A DNA stretch of 64,000 nucleotides from CAXXIC01 sp049315325 (GTDB lineage: Bacteria > Bacteroidota > Bacteroidia > Bacteroidales > UBA7332): contig JBMOKJ010000001.1 in assembly GCA_049315325.1 (NCBI GenBank), positions 186,001 to 250,000 on the forward strand, given 5' to 3'. The notes beneath the pieces are model-generated. The model ran no database searches. It was given only the letters and a program-made list of their open reading frames with translations, and had not been told where the DNA came from. Made by a program: the position numbers and the translations under genes. Of this stretch, positions 50,966 through 60,371 are shown piece after piece. Every line of letters begins with the position of its first letter. Position 1 is the first letter of the stretch.

Positions 50966-53440
50966 ATGGACAATTTCCCGCATTTCGTTGATGTTATTTT
51001 GCCGCTTCCGTTGCCATGCTATTTCACCTATTCGCTCCCAGCAGAAATGGTGGCAGATACGCACGTGGGCAGCCGCTTGATTGTGCCTTTTGGCAAGCGG
51101 AAATTCTACACTGCGATTGTGGTCAACATACACCATACTGAACCTGTGGAGTACGAGGCAAAAGAGGTGGTGTCGGTGCTCGACAATGCGCCCATTGTGC
51201 GTCCGTCGCAAATTCGTTTCTGGGAATGGATTGCCGAATACTACCTTTGTGCGGTGGGCGATGTTTACAAAGCTGCTCTGCCTTCGGGCTTGAAACTCGA
51301 AAGCGAAACGCTGCTGTTGCTCAATCCGAATGCCGAGATAGAACCCGAAAACCTCTCCGAAAAGGAGATTCTGGTGCTCGACAAACTACCTGCCGAAGCA
51401 AAAATGAGTAGTATCGATCTCGAAAAAGAGACGGGCATCAAAAACTTGCTGCCAGTGCTCAAGTCGATGCTCGACAAAGAGCTAATCCTCATCAGCGAAG
51501 AGTTGAAGGCAGACTTCCGACCCAAGTTGGAGCAATTTGTCCGACTGACCGTTGCACCCGAGGAGCAAAATCGATTACGCGAATTGTTCGACGAACTGTC
51601 GAAAACCCCCAAGCGATTGGCATTGCTGCTCAAATACCTCGATTTGTCGCACTACCTGCAACCTAAAGAGCCGCAGCGAGAGGTGACACGAAGCGAACTG
51701 TTGAAAAAAGCCGACGTGACGCCCGCCGTGTTGAAGACTTTGGCCGACAAAGGCATTTTCGAAATATACACGAAAGAGAAGACACGCCTTACCACTTATA
51801 AAAAGCAGGTTGTCGAGGCTTCGTCGCTCAACGAGGCTCAGCGTCGGGCTTTCAACGAAATACATGCCCAATTTACCGAAAAGGAGACCGTGTTGCTCCA
51901 CGGAGTGACCTCCAGCGGCAAGACCGAGCTATACATTCACCTCATTCAGGAGCAAATAGATAAAGGCAAACAGGTGCTCTATCTGTTGCCCGAAATTGCG
52001 CTCACCACACAACTCACCGACCGTTTGCAACGGGTGTTTGGCAATCGACTCGGCATCTATCATTCGAAGTTTTCGGACAATGAACGGGTCGAAATATGGA
52101 ACAATCTGCTCAAAGATCAGAGCTACGATGTGATTCTCGGTGTGCGTTCGTCTGTGTTTCTGCCGTTTCGCGATTTGGGATTAATTATTGTGGATGAGGA
52201 GCACGAAAACACCTACAAACAGCAAGATCCTGCACCGCGCTACCACGCTCGAAGTGCGGCATTAGTACTGGCATCGATGCACAAAGCAAAAACACTACTT
52301 GGAACCGCCACGCCCGCCATCGAGACGTATCACCTAGCCTTGCAAGGCAAATTTGGATTGGTGGAGCTGACGGAACGCTACGAAGGACTTCAATTGCCCG
52401 AAATCGTCTCTGTTGACATCAAAGAGTTGCGCCGAAAGAAACGAATGAGCGGTTCGTTTTCGCCATTGTTGGTCGAGAAAATCGGCGAAGCATTGAGTCG
52501 TCGCGAGCAGGTGATACTGTTTCAAAACCGTCGCGGCTTTGCACCGATGATGGAGTGCAAGCAGTGTGCGTGGGTGCCGAAGTGTAAGAATTGCGACGTG
52601 AGCATGACGTACCACAAATGGATTTCTCAAATCACGTGCCACTATTGCGGCTATGTGCAACCTATTCCGCGAAGCTGCCCGGCCTGCGGAGGCACATCGC
52701 TCGAAATGCGGGGCGTAGGTACCGAGCGCATCGAAGACGAAATAAAGGAACTGTTTCCAGATGTAGCAGTCGGCCGGATGGACCTCGATACCACTCGCTC
52801 GCGCAAATCGTACGAGCTGTTGATTCGCGATTTCGAAGCGCAAAAAACGAAGATTTTGATCGGCACGCAGATGGTGTCGAAGGGGCTCGATTTCGATAAT
52901 GTGAGCGTGGTGGGCATCTTGAGTGCCGACACGATGATGAATTTCCCCGACTTTCGTTCGCACGAGCGAGCTTATCAGTTGATGGTGCAGGTGAGCGGTC
53001 GCGCAGGGCGAAAGAATAAGCGCGGATTGGTCATTCTGCAATGTTCGGACACGGAGCATCCCGTCATTCACCAAATTTCGACGAGTGACTACAAAGCGCT
53101 TTACGAAACGCAACTGGCAGAGCGTCAACTGTTTCGCTATCCACCGTTTTTCCGCTTGATTTACATCTACATCAAGCATAAAAATGAATCGACCCTCAAC
53201 AACATCGCAAACACGATGGCATCTAAGCTTCGCACCACTTTCGGAGAAAGAATTTTGGGTCCAGACAAGCCTCCGGTGGCACGGATTCAGAATTTTTACA
53301 TCAAAAAAATTGTGGTGAAAATTGAACAACAAGCATCGTTACCAAAAGTGAAAGAGATTTTGCGCGAGATTCAAAAAGAGATTCTCGAAACTGAAGGTTT
53401 TAAGTCCGCTTTTGTCTATTACGATGTGGATCCGATGTGA
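50966..53440 (+). CDS. priA: Primosomal helicase PriA
   Basis: PriA reloads the replisome at stalled forks. The 824-residue product has the N-terminal DNA-binding domain, Walker A HGVTSSGKTELY (near residue 312), the DEEH box LIIVDEEHENTYKQ (near 408), and a zinc region with paired cysteines (CKQCAWVPKCKNC, CHYCGYV, CPACGG, about 530-575). QMVSKGLDFDNVSVVGIL and VSGRAGRKNKRG are helicase motifs V and VI. All motifs are intact. Confidence 0.97.
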   Translation: MDNFPHFVDVILPLPLPCYFTYSLPAEMVADTHVGSRLIVPFGKRKFYTAIVVNIHHTEPVEYEAKEVVSVLDNAPIVRPSQIRFWEWIAEYYLCAVGDVYKAALPSGLKLESETLLLLNPNAEIEPENLSEKEILVLDKLPAEAKMSSIDLEKETGIKNLLPVLKSMLDKELILISEELKADFRPKLEQFVRLTVAPEEQNRLRELFDELSKTPKRLALLLKYLDLSHYLQPKEPQREVTRSELLKKADVTPAVLKTLADKGIFEIYTKEKTRLTTYKKQVVEASSLNEAQRRAFNEIHAQFTEKETVLLHGVTSSGKTELYIHLIQEQIDKGKQVLYLLPEIALTTQLTDRLQRVFGNRLGIYHSKFSDNERVEIWNNLLKDQSYDVILGVRSSVFLPFRDLGLIIVDEEHENTYKQQDPAPRYHARSAALVLASMHKAKTLLGTATPAIETYHLALQGKFGLVELTERYEGLQLPEIVSVDIKELRRKKRMSGSFSPLLVEKIGEALSRREQVILFQNRRGFAPMMECKQCAWVPKCKNCDVSMTYHKWISQITCHYCGYVQPIPRSCPACGGTSLEMRGVGTERIEDEIKELFPDVAVGRMDLDTTRSRKSYELLIRDFEAQKTKILIGTQMVSKGLDFDNVSVVGILSADTMMNFPDFRSHERAYQLMVQVSGRAGRKNKRGLVILQCSDTEHPVIHQISTSDYKALYETQLAERQLFRYPPFFRLIYIYIKHKNESTLNNIANTMASKLRTTFGERILGPDKPPVARIQNFYIKKIVVKIEQQASLPKVKEILREIQKEILETEGFKSAFVYYDVDPM

Positions 53441-53443
53441 TTT

Positions 53444-53502
53444 CAATGTGCCAATTGTTTAATGTGCCAATTCGTTAATTCGCTAATTCGCTAATTCGCT
53501 AA
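53444..53502. repeat. TTCGCTAA tandem repeat running into the start codon of the VanZ-like gene
   Basis: AATGTGCCAATT occurs twice, then TTCGTTAA and three exact TTCGCTAA units follow. The last unit supplies the A of the ATG at 53502. Confidence 0.7.
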
Positions 53503-53900
53503 TGAAAAGAAATCGCATACTATATTTGATATTACTTATTGTCGTGATGGTTTCGGGGCTCTTGTCCCGAAAATACGCCGCGTTATTTCCTTCTTGGCTC
53601 AACGATTATCTGGGCGATGCGCTGTGGGCAGCGATGGTTTTCGTCGGCTTTGCCTTTTTGTTTCCTAAGAAAAAAAGCAACAGAATTGCAATCATCAGTC
53701 TTGCGTTTTGCTATCTAATCGAAATCAGTCAACTCTATCAGGCGGATTGGATCAACGCCATTCGGCAAACAACACTCGTTGGATTGGTGCTCGGTTTTGG
53801 ATTTTTGTGGAGCGACATTTTGGCTTACACGATAGGAGTTGGAGCGGCTTGGGTTGTGGAAATTGCTTTTTTATCCAATTTCGGAAGAAATAAAGGGTAA
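53502..53900 (+). CDS. VanZ-like membrane protein (DUF2809 type)
   Basis: The 132-residue product has four short membrane helices. GLLSRKYAALFPSWLNDYLG, then DALWAAMVFVGFAFLF, and YLIEISQLYQADWINAIRQT resemble the small DUF2809/VanZ-type proteins of Bacteroidota. Function unknown. It follows priA at 61 bases, a gap largely taken by short tandem repeats, and no ribosome binding site is visible before its ATG. Confidence 0.72.
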   Translation: MKRNRILYLILLIVVMVSGLLSRKYAALFPSWLNDYLGDALWAAMVFVGFAFLFPKKKSNRIAIISLAFCYLIEISQLYQADWINAIRQTTLVGLVLGFGFLWSDILAYTIGVGAAWVVEIAFLSNFGRNKG

Positions 53901-53905
53901 TGTAC

Positions 53906-53913
53906 TATTTTTG
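53906..53913 (+). promoter_or_regulatory. Candidate -7 box for the tyrosine phosphatase gene
   Basis: TATTTTTG fits TAnnTTTG and lies 26 bases before the ATG at 53940. Confidence 0.45.
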
Positions 53914-53939
53914 CAAAACCGTTATTGTAAATCAGTTAT

Positions 53940-54452
53940 ATGAATTCTGAATCCACCACCAAACACCACGATATAAAACCCATTCGCATTCTTTTTGTCT
54001 GCCTCGGAAATATATGTCGCTCTCCTTCTGCCGATGGCATTATGCATCGTTTGGTGGCGGAAGAAGGCTTGCAAGATGTGATTTCCATTGATTCGGCTGG
54101 AACCTATGGTGGTCACTCGGGAGAACTACCCGACAGCAGGATGCGACAACATGCACGTAAGCGGGGTTACGAACTCACACATCGCTCGCGAAAAGTGACA
54201 TATCGCGACTTCGAGCATTTCGACCTAATCATCGGGATGGACGATAACAACGTGCGCGACCTCAACCACTTGGCGATGACGCTCGAAGATGTGGAGAAAA
54301 TACGAAGAATGACCGATTTTTGCACAAAAATGGAGGTGGATTACGTGCCAGACCCCTATTACGAAGGTGCCGAAGGTTTTGAGCGTGTACTCGATATTTT
54401 AGAAAACGCTTGCACTGGTTTGTTGAATACGATAAAAACTGGAGACTTATGA
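53940..54452 (+). CDS. Low-molecular-weight protein tyrosine phosphatase
   Basis: The 170-residue enzyme has the P-loop VCLGNICRSPSA (nucleophile Cys 21, Arg 27, C-x5-R) and the late general-acid motif VPDPYYEG. SIDSAGTYGGHSGELPDSRM is also typical. The cellular substrate is unknown. The next gene starts inside its stop codon (ATGA), so the two are coupled. Confidence 0.94.
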   Translation: MNSESTTKHHDIKPIRILFVCLGNICRSPSADGIMHRLVAEEGLQDVISIDSAGTYGGHSGELPDSRMRQHARKRGYELTHRSRKVTYRDFEHFDLIIGMDDNNVRDLNHLAMTLEDVEKIRRMTDFCTKMEVDYVPDPYYEGAEGFERVLDILENACTGLLNTIKTGDL

Positions 54453-56536
54453 TGACAGATGAGAATATTTCAGTCGAACCAACCAACACTTGGCGGCTGT
54501 TTTTTATTAGAATAGCAATGTTTCTTGCTGCGGTGGTCGTTATTGCCTATTTCTTTCCGCGCGAAGGGAAGTTCCGCTACCAGTTTCAAGAGGGTAAACC
54601 GTGGAAATATGGGTTGCTCACGGCTCAATTTACATTTCCAATATACAAAGCAGAGGCAAGTCTGAAGCAAGAGCAAGACAGTGTTTTGAAATCGTTTACG
54701 CCCTATTTTAAGTTCGAAAACAAACGGTCAGATGAACAACTTACGAAGCTGAAAACTGATTTTGACGCACTCACAACATCGAAAAAAGTGAGCCCTCCCT
54801 ATTTGAAATTTATCGAATCGAAATTGAATGACGTCTATTTGGCAGGGGTGATTTCGTCCGAAAAACTCGAAGAAGCCATAAAAAACGGACAAACGAAAAT
54901 AAAGGTGATTGATGGAAATGTGAGCAAAGAGCGCGATGTGGCAACTCTTTTTACGGTGAAAACAGCTTACGAGCACATCGTCGGTAACACGCCGAATTAC
55001 TTGAATAGAAACACACTCCTTTCGTGCAACATCAACAACTACATTGTCGAAAACCTTGATTACGATGCGCAAACCTCTGAGCAGGTCAAGAAGGAGTTGA
55101 TTGAGGTTGTTTCGCCAACAGCTGGCGTGGTGCAAGTGGGTGAGCGTATTGTCGATCGGGGCGAAATTATCAGCAACGAGACCTACAACATCCTTCGCTC
55201 CCTTAAAATCGAGAGCGAGCAGCGTATCGGATCTGTGCAACAACAGGGATGGACAATTTTGGGTGAAGTGATATTGCTTAGCAGTTTGTTCACTTTCCTA
55301 TTTTTGTTCCTCTACCTTTTCCGTTACACTACCTTTGCGAGTCTGAAACTACTTTTCTTCATTCTGATGATGATTACAGGTTTTGCAGTAGTCACTGGTT
55401 TGAATGCGCAATACAAGTTTTTCAATATTTACATCATTCCATACGCCATTGTGCCGATTATTGTCCGCACCTTTTTCGATTCGCGAACAGCCCTTTTCAC
55501 CAACATCATCACCGTGATGATTTGCGCGTTTATGGCACCATTCCCTTTCGAATTTATGTTGCTACAAATCACTGTTGGTATGACTGCCATTTATAGCTTA
55601 AAGGATCTTACGCAGCGGTCGCAATTGGTGCAAAGTTCGTTATTGATAGTTGTTACCTACACCTTTATCTACCTTGGTTACGACTTGATTCAAGAAGGTG
55701 CTTTCGAGAAGGTGAATTGGTTTATGTTTGTCTATTTCTTGGTAAATGGACTCCTGATTCTTTTCTCTTACCTGTTGATTTATGCCTTCGAAAAACTGTT
55801 TGGTTTCGTGTCGCACGTCACGTTGGTTGAGCTTTCGAACATCAATTCGCCATTCCTTCGACGCTTCTCCGAAGAGTGCCCAGGCACGTTTCACCATTCT
55901 TTGCAGGTATCAAATTTAGCTGCCGAAGCCTCGATGAAAATCAATGCAAACACGCAACTTATCAGAACCGCAGCGCTCTATCACGACATTGGCAAAATGG
56001 AGAATCCAGCGTTTTTTACCGAAAACCAAAAAGGCGTAAATCCGCACGACAAACTCGGAATTGAACAAAGCGCGCGCATCATCATCAACCACGTAGAGGC
56101 TGGTGCTCAGATGGCTCGCAAAATGGGACTTCCGCAACAGATTATCGACTTTATCTATACGCATCAAGGAACTGGGAAGACGAAATTTTTCTACAATTCC
56201 TACAAAAACCGTCATCCCGAAGAGGAGATTGACGAAGCGGTGTTTATGTATCCGGGGCCGAATCCGTTCACCAAAGAGACTGCGATTATGATGATGGCCG
56301 ACTCAGTGGAAGCTGCATCGCGAAGCCTCAACGAATATACCGAGCAAAGTATCTCTGAACTCGTTCAACGAATCATCAACAATCAGATTCAGGAAGGTTT
56401 GCTCAATAATGCACCCATCACTTTACGCGATATTGAGACGATAAAACTGCTTTTTATCGAGAAATTAAAGACATTCTACCACACCCGCATCAGTTATCCT
56501 GAACTCGAAAAACAACCCGAGCTGAAGTTTAACTAA
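54449..56536 (+). CDS. 7TM-HD phosphohydrolase, PgpH-like (probable cyclic-di-AMP phosphodiesterase)
   Basis: The architecture is a first membrane helix, an extracytoplasmic 7TMR-HDED domain (about residues 50-270), seven membrane helices (about 270-470) and a C-terminal HD domain. The HD part shows CPGTFHHSLQVSNLAAEAS (His near 481), ALYHDIGKMENP and INHVEAGAQMARKMG. PgpH-type proteins hydrolyse cyclic di-AMP, and the assignment of that substrate is by family. The ATG at 54449 overlaps the preceding stop codon. A longer in-frame start at 54410 would lie within the phosphatase gene. 695 residues. Confidence 0.9.
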   Translation: MMTDENISVEPTNTWRLFFIRIAMFLAAVVVIAYFFPREGKFRYQFQEGKPWKYGLLTAQFTFPIYKAEASLKQEQDSVLKSFTPYFKFENKRSDEQLTKLKTDFDALTTSKKVSPPYLKFIESKLNDVYLAGVISSEKLEEAIKNGQTKIKVIDGNVSKERDVATLFTVKTAYEHIVGNTPNYLNRNTLLSCNINNYIVENLDYDAQTSEQVKKELIEVVSPTAGVVQVGERIVDRGEIISNETYNILRSLKIESEQRIGSVQQQGWTILGEVILLSSLFTFLFLFLYLFRYTTFASLKLLFFILMMITGFAVVTGLNAQYKFFNIYIIPYAIVPIIVRTFFDSRTALFTNIITVMICAFMAPFPFEFMLLQITVGMTAIYSLKDLTQRSQLVQSSLLIVVTYTFIYLGYDLIQEGAFEKVNWFMFVYFLVNGLLILFSYLLIYAFEKLFGFVSHVTLVELSNINSPFLRRFSEECPGTFHHSLQVSNLAAEASMKINANTQLIRTAALYHDIGKMENPAFFTENQKGVNPHDKLGIEQSARIIINHVEAGAQMARKMGLPQQIIDFIYTHQGTGKTKFFYNSYKNRHPEEEIDEAVFMYPGPNPFTKETAIMMMADSVEAASRSLNEYTEQSISELVQRIINNQIQEGLLNNAPITLRDIETIKLLFIEKLKTFYHTRISYPELEKQPELKFN

Positions 56537-56565
56537 CAACTGATTACACAATACAGAAAAGAATA

Positions 56566-57219
56566 ATGGTTAAAATAGAAAATATTAAGAAGAATTTCGG
56601 AGAGTTAGAGGTGTTGAAAGGCATCGACTTAGAAATCAACAAAGCCGAAGTGGTGGCGATTGTAGGGCCAAGTGGCGCTGGCAAAACCACACTTTTGCAA
56701 ATCATAGGCACACTCGACAAAGCCGATTCTGGGTCAATCATCATCAACAACATCGATGTTTCGAAGCTGAAAGAGCGCGAATTGTCTGCATTTCGCAATC
56801 GTCACATCGGTTTTGTCTTTCAGTTTCACCAGCTGTTACCAGAGTTTACAGCGGTCGAAAACGTAATGATTCCGGCATTGATTGCCAAAAAGAAAAGCAG
56901 TGAAGCGGAGAAAAGAGCCAAGGAGATTCTCGATTTTCTGAACCTTTCGGAGCGATTCAATCACAAACCATCTCAATTGTCGGGAGGTGAGAAACAGCGC
57001 GTTGCTGTGGCGCGTGCACTCATTAATCAGCCAGCGGTTATCCTTGCCGACGAACCATCGGGCAGTCTCGATACGCAACACAAAGAGGATTTGCACAACC
57101 TGTTTTTCGAACTTCGTGAGAAGTTGCAACAAACTTTTATCATCGTCACTCACGATCGCGATCTAGCAAAAGCCACCGACCGCGTTATTTCGATGAAAGA
57201 CGGCTTGATATTACCTTAA
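56566..57219 (+). CDS. ABC transporter ATPase, LolD-like
   Basis: The 217-residue ATPase has Walker A VGPSGAGKTTLLQ (near residue 35), QLSGGEKQRVAVARAL (near 137) and VILADEPSGSLD (near 160). This matches the LolD/MacB class that powers lipoprotein release or related mechanotransmission. No permease is adjacent, as is common for lolD in Bacteroidota. Its 3' end overlaps the convergent VanZ-like gene by 35 bases. Confidence 0.9.
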   Translation: MVKIENIKKNFGELEVLKGIDLEINKAEVVAIVGPSGAGKTTLLQIIGTLDKADSGSIIINNIDVSKLKERELSAFRNRHIGFVFQFHQLLPEFTAVENVMIPALIAKKKSSEAEKRAKEILDFLNLSERFNHKPSQLSGGEKQRVAVARALINQPAVILADEPSGSLDTQHKEDLHNLFFELREKLQQTFIIVTHDRDLAKATDRVISMKDGLILP

Positions 57220-57583
57220 AGGTGAAGTACGCCAAGAGAGTTCCTGCAACGTTGGCGGCAAAATCTTCGATATCGCCCGAACGACCTGGAATGAAAAAGT
57301 GCTGAACAAGCTCAACCATCAACCCGAAGGAGATTGGAACAGCTAATCCCCAAATGATGCGAAGGCGTTTATTCCCATATTTCCCAGTTTTCAAAAACTG
57401 AAAAAGTGTTGCTTTTGTGGTCAGAAAATAGAGTCCAGTGTGCACCAATTTATCTATTTGTGTGAAAAAAAGAAACGAAAAATCCATATCGCTCGGAAAC
57501 GGACGACTGGTTAAACACAAATAGGAAATGGTGAGGTACATGCCTATTGGCAGAAAATTGTAATATTTAAGTTTGAATTCCAT
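57185..57583 (-). CDS. VanZ family protein
   Basis: The 132-residue membrane protein carries the VanZ signature ELVQHFFIPGRSGDIEDFAA and NVAGTLLAY near its end, after IDKLVHTGLYF. Four helices are predicted. VanZ relates to glycopeptide tolerance in some bacteria, and here the function is unknown. It is convergent with the LolD-like gene and overlaps its last 35 bases. Confidence 0.85.
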   Translation of the reverse strand: MEFKLKYYNFLPIGMYLTISYLCLTSRPFPSDMDFSFLFFTQIDKLVHTGLYFLTTKATLFQFLKTGKYGNKRLRIIWGLAVPISFGLMVELVQHFFIPGRSGDIEDFAANVAGTLLAYFTFKVISSRLSSK

Positions 57584-57629
57584 TCCAAATATTTCTTAAC
57601 TGATTATTTTAAATTTCAAAAGGTTTTTA

Positions 57630-57637
57630 TATTTTTG
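57630..57637 (+). promoter_or_regulatory. Candidate -7 box for the helix-hairpin-helix gene
   Basis: TATTTTTG fits TAnnTTTG and lies 26 bases before the ATG at 57664. TTTA 18 bases upstream is a weak -33 candidate. Confidence 0.45.
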
Positions 57638-57663
57638 CTAGCGAAGCAATATTAAATATAAAG

Positions 57664-58581
57664 ATGATGAAAGACTATTTCTCATACACAAAATCTGAAA
57701 GACGGATAGCGATTGTCCTCGTAATCCTAATCGTTTCATTATATGCTTTCTACATCTATTTATCAACAAATCATTCCGAGGAATTCAATCTACGTGATTC
57801 AAAAAACTTCCAAAAAGAGGTTTTGGCATTCGAACAGTCGCAATTACGCACTTCTAAAACGAACAAATACGTAAATAAGTACCCCAATCGCCCATCAATT
57901 CAACTTTCGCTCTTCTTTTTCGACCCAAATCAAATCGATTCTTCCTCGTTTTTGCGCTTAGGGTTGAAGCCCTTTATGGCAAAATCAATCTTGAAATACC
58001 GCAAAAAAGGCGGACGGTTTCGAACAGCCAATGATTTTGCGCGCGTTCCATTTCTCGGCAACGATCTATTTCTCAAACTCAAACCCTACATTCGCATCGA
58101 CGAAAAACTCATCGCCAAGCGCGACACCTTTGCATCGAAAGTGCCAACTTTCGTTCGGCAGGAGAAATATGCTGAGGGAACACTGGTTGATTTAGCAACT
58201 GCCGACACTTCGGAGTTGAAAAAAATCCCTGGAATTGCTTCCGGCACAGCAAAAGCTATTGTTGGTTACCGCTCACGCTTGGGCGGTTTCTATAGCATCA
58301 ATCAACTGAAAGAGCTCAAAAATATAAGTGACGAGCAGTTCGCAAAAATCGTCAAATTTCTAAAACTTGGCGAACTCAATATCAGTCATCTATCTGTGAA
58401 TAAAAGCGGATTTGAGCACCTTCGCTCTCACCCTTACCTCAACTTCTATCAGGTGAAGGCTATTATTGAACTTCGCAAAAAGAGAGGCAAAATCAACAAT
58501 CTGAGCGATTTGTCTCTTTTGGAAGAGTTCACCGAAAAAGATTTCGACCGCCTGAAATATTACCTCGACTTTAGCCAATAA
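57664..58581 (+). CDS. Membrane-anchored helix-hairpin-helix (ComEA-like) protein
   Basis: The 305-residue product has one N-terminal membrane helix (about residues 17-36) and then three helix-hairpin-helix units. They are around SSFLRLGLKPFMAKSILKYR, DTSELKKIPGIASGTAKAIV and HPYLNFYQVKAIIELRKKRG. ComEA-like proteins bind DNA at the cell surface or periplasm. Whether this one serves DNA uptake is not shown, and no other competence genes are nearby. Its end overlaps the convergent argB by 11 bases. Confidence 0.86.
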   Translation: MMKDYFSYTKSERRIAIVLVILIVSLYAFYIYLSTNHSEEFNLRDSKNFQKEVLAFEQSQLRTSKTNKYVNKYPNRPSIQLSLFFFDPNQIDSSSFLRLGLKPFMAKSILKYRKKGGRFRTANDFARVPFLGNDLFLKLKPYIRIDEKLIAKRDTFASKVPTFVRQEKYAEGTLVDLATADTSELKKIPGIASGTAKAIVGYRSRLGGFYSINQLKELKNISDEQFAKIVKFLKLGELNISHLSVNKSGFEHLRSHPYLNFYQVKAIIELRKKRGKINNLSDLSLLEEFTEKDFDRLKYYLDFSQ

Positions 58582-59344
58582 TCACACGCGTTCCACCCTG
58601 CTTGCCAAGTTCAGAAGCTTGTGTAATGATTACCTCTTTCACGCCAGCGTGCAGTGCATCAAAAGCGTTATCTAGTTTCGGAATCATGCCACCCTGCACC
58701 ACACCTTGCGCCACAAGTTCTTTATAATAGTCGGGTGTAATCTCAGGAATCACGCTATCGTCGTCGTTCTCGTTGCGCAAAACACCTTTTTTCTCGAAAC
58801 AATAGACCAACGACACATCGAAATGAGCGGCTAACGCTTTAGCGGTCTCACCAGCAATGGTATCGGCGTTGGTATTGAGCATATTGCCCGCTTTGTCGTG
58901 CGTCAACGGTGCCAGTACGGGAACCACCTCTTTGGCAATCAAATCGGCAATCAAGACGGCATTCACCTCTTTCACATCGCCCACAAAGCCGTAATCGACC
59001 TCTTTCACGGGGCGTTTCTCAGAGCGAATCAAGTTCAAATCGGCTCCTGTCAATCCCAAGGCGTTGATGTTGAGCGCCTGCAATTTGGCGACAATAGTCT
59101 TATTCACCAAACCGGCATAAACCATCGTCACCACCTTAAGTGTCTCGGCATCGGTGATGCGCCGACCATCGACCATCACACTCTCAATACCGAGTTGGGT
59201 AGCAATTCGGGTAGCCGAACGACCACCGCCGTGAACCAACAGTTTTCGTCCTTCTATTTTGGAAAAATTCAGTAGTAATTCGCGAAGAGAATCTTCCTCT
59301 TCCACTATTTTACCACCTACTTTTATAATCGTCAATTTGTTCAT
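58571..59344 (-). CDS. argB: Acetylglutamate kinase (possibly acting on N-succinylglutamate)
   Basis: This amino acid kinase phosphorylates the N-acylated glutamate in arginine synthesis. LTIIKVGGKIVEEE (residues 3-16) and LLVHGGGRSATRIATQLGI bind ATP and substrate. TGADLNLIRS and the C-terminal LGKQGGTRVIIG are also conserved. I use the ATG at 59344 (257 residues). A frame 14 codons longer from 59386 is possible. Some Bacteroidota use succinylated intermediates, so the true acyl group cannot be told from this gene. It stands alone. Confidence 0.93.
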   Translation of the reverse strand: MNKLTIIKVGGKIVEEEDSLRELLLNFSKIEGRKLLVHGGGRSATRIATQLGIESVMVDGRRITDAETLKVVTMVYAGLVNKTIVAKLQALNINALGLTGADLNLIRSEKRPVKEVDYGFVGDVKEVNAVLIADLIAKEVVPVLAPLTHDKAGNMLNTNADTIAGETAKALAAHFDVSLVYCFEKKGVLRNENDDDSVIPEITPDYYKELVAQGVVQGGMIPKLDNAFDALHAGVKEVIITQASELGKQGGTRVIIG

Positions 59345-59398
59345 ATTCAATCGCGTAGTAACCTTAAACAGCAAATTTTGCTTCATTAATTTGAGCTA

Positions 59399-59406
59399 CA
59401 AAGATA
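59399..59406 (-). promoter_or_regulatory. Candidate -7 box for argB
   Basis: TATCTTTG on the minus strand fits TAnnTTTG, about 55 bases upstream of the preferred argB start and 13 upstream of the longer start. Confidence 0.45.
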
Positions 59407-59566
59407 ATGCTTTTTTGCGATTGAAAGGGAGAGAAATAACCTTGGAGAAAGGTATAAGAAAAAAGAGTGACTAAAAAAAGCACATAAAAAAAGGGCGGAT
59501 GAAACATCACGCCCCGATTGAAAAGGGATTTTTTATCAAAGTGCTCCTCAATTCAAAAAACGGACA

Positions 59567-60280
59567 TCACACGGCAGGTCCAGCCGTTTCGTTCGATTTA
59601 GAAGATGTTTTTGTAGAGTTGCTTGCCGCTTTCGCTATTTCGTTGAGTTCAGCGTAGAGCGCACTCCAATCTGGGACAACCTTCATCGCATTGACGATGT
59701 TCAGGTAGTTGCGCAAAGCCATTTCGAGATTGGCACGGATAGAGGTCGCCGATTGCATTTGACGTAAATCGGCATTGGCAGCAGTTTGCTCGGCATAGAG
59801 ATTTTCGAAATTCAAGAAAGCGGCTTTGTGAATGGCAAATGGTTCGGTCAGGTGCAAACCGGCTATCAACGCCACATTGGCTGGTAAATCAAACTCTTCG
59901 ATAAGTTTCTTTTGTTGTGCCGACTGTTCCGAATAACTGTATCGGTCGAGGTTCAACCCGTGTTTTTCGACAATGGCATAGAGTGTCGATGCCGCTTGTT
60001 GACCGCTGAATCCGTCGAGCGAAGCAAAGCCCGACAGCACCGATTTGATGCCCTTAAACGGCACATCGCGCTTAACGTCCGCCGCTGCCACCAATGCTCC
60101 CTTGCCACTGTAGGTCTCTTTGGTATACACCCCATCGTAGGCGTTATTTTCTGTCACTAAGGCTTGTAGCAACGGATGATTCTCTACCACCGAATAGGTG
60201 GCTTTGCTTGACGCTTCAATCACTCTACTCGCAAGTGTAGCGAGATTTTTTGTACTAAGTTTTGCTAAATTGATTTGCAT
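59567..60280 (-). CDS. DUF6261-type protein of unknown function
   Basis: The 237-residue product begins MQINLAKLSTKNLATLASRV and is mostly alpha-helical with no signal peptide. Repeated ALV, AIVEKHG and LRNYLNIV segments and the end SALYAELNEIAKAAS resemble the DUF6261 family, which is restricted to Bacteroidota. I recognise it by general pattern only. No function is known. An array of four 41-bp hairpin repeats lies upstream. The nine codons before the ATG at 60280 are ignored because the family starts at MQINLAKLS. Confidence 0.72.
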   Translation of the reverse strand: MQINLAKLSTKNLATLASRVIEASSKATYSVVENHPLLQALVTENNAYDGVYTKETYSGKGALVAAADVKRDVPFKGIKSVLSGFASLDGFSGQQAASTLYAIVEKHGLNLDRYSYSEQSAQQKKLIEEFDLPANVALIAGLHLTEPFAIHKAAFLNFENLYAEQTAANADLRQMQSATSIRANLEMALRNYLNIVNAMKVVPDWSALYAELNEIAKAASNSTKTSSKSNETAGPAV

Positions 60281-60371
60281 AATGAAACTAAATTTAATGG
60301 TGTTCAAATTATTGTTTTTAATCTTTTATGAGTCGCAGGTTTGATTCTAATTAAAACCTTCAGTCGATGGT

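Noticed and set aside
52334..53332. Long open frame opposite priA (332 codons)
   Set aside because: It is antisense to priA, with no recognisable motif or promoter.
53422..53500. Rho-independent terminator after priA
   Set aside because: The sequence is tandem AATTCGCT units without a GC stem.
57185..57583. Vancomycin resistance gene
   Set aside because: VanZ-like proteins are widespread membrane proteins. No vanA/vanH/vanX-type genes are present.
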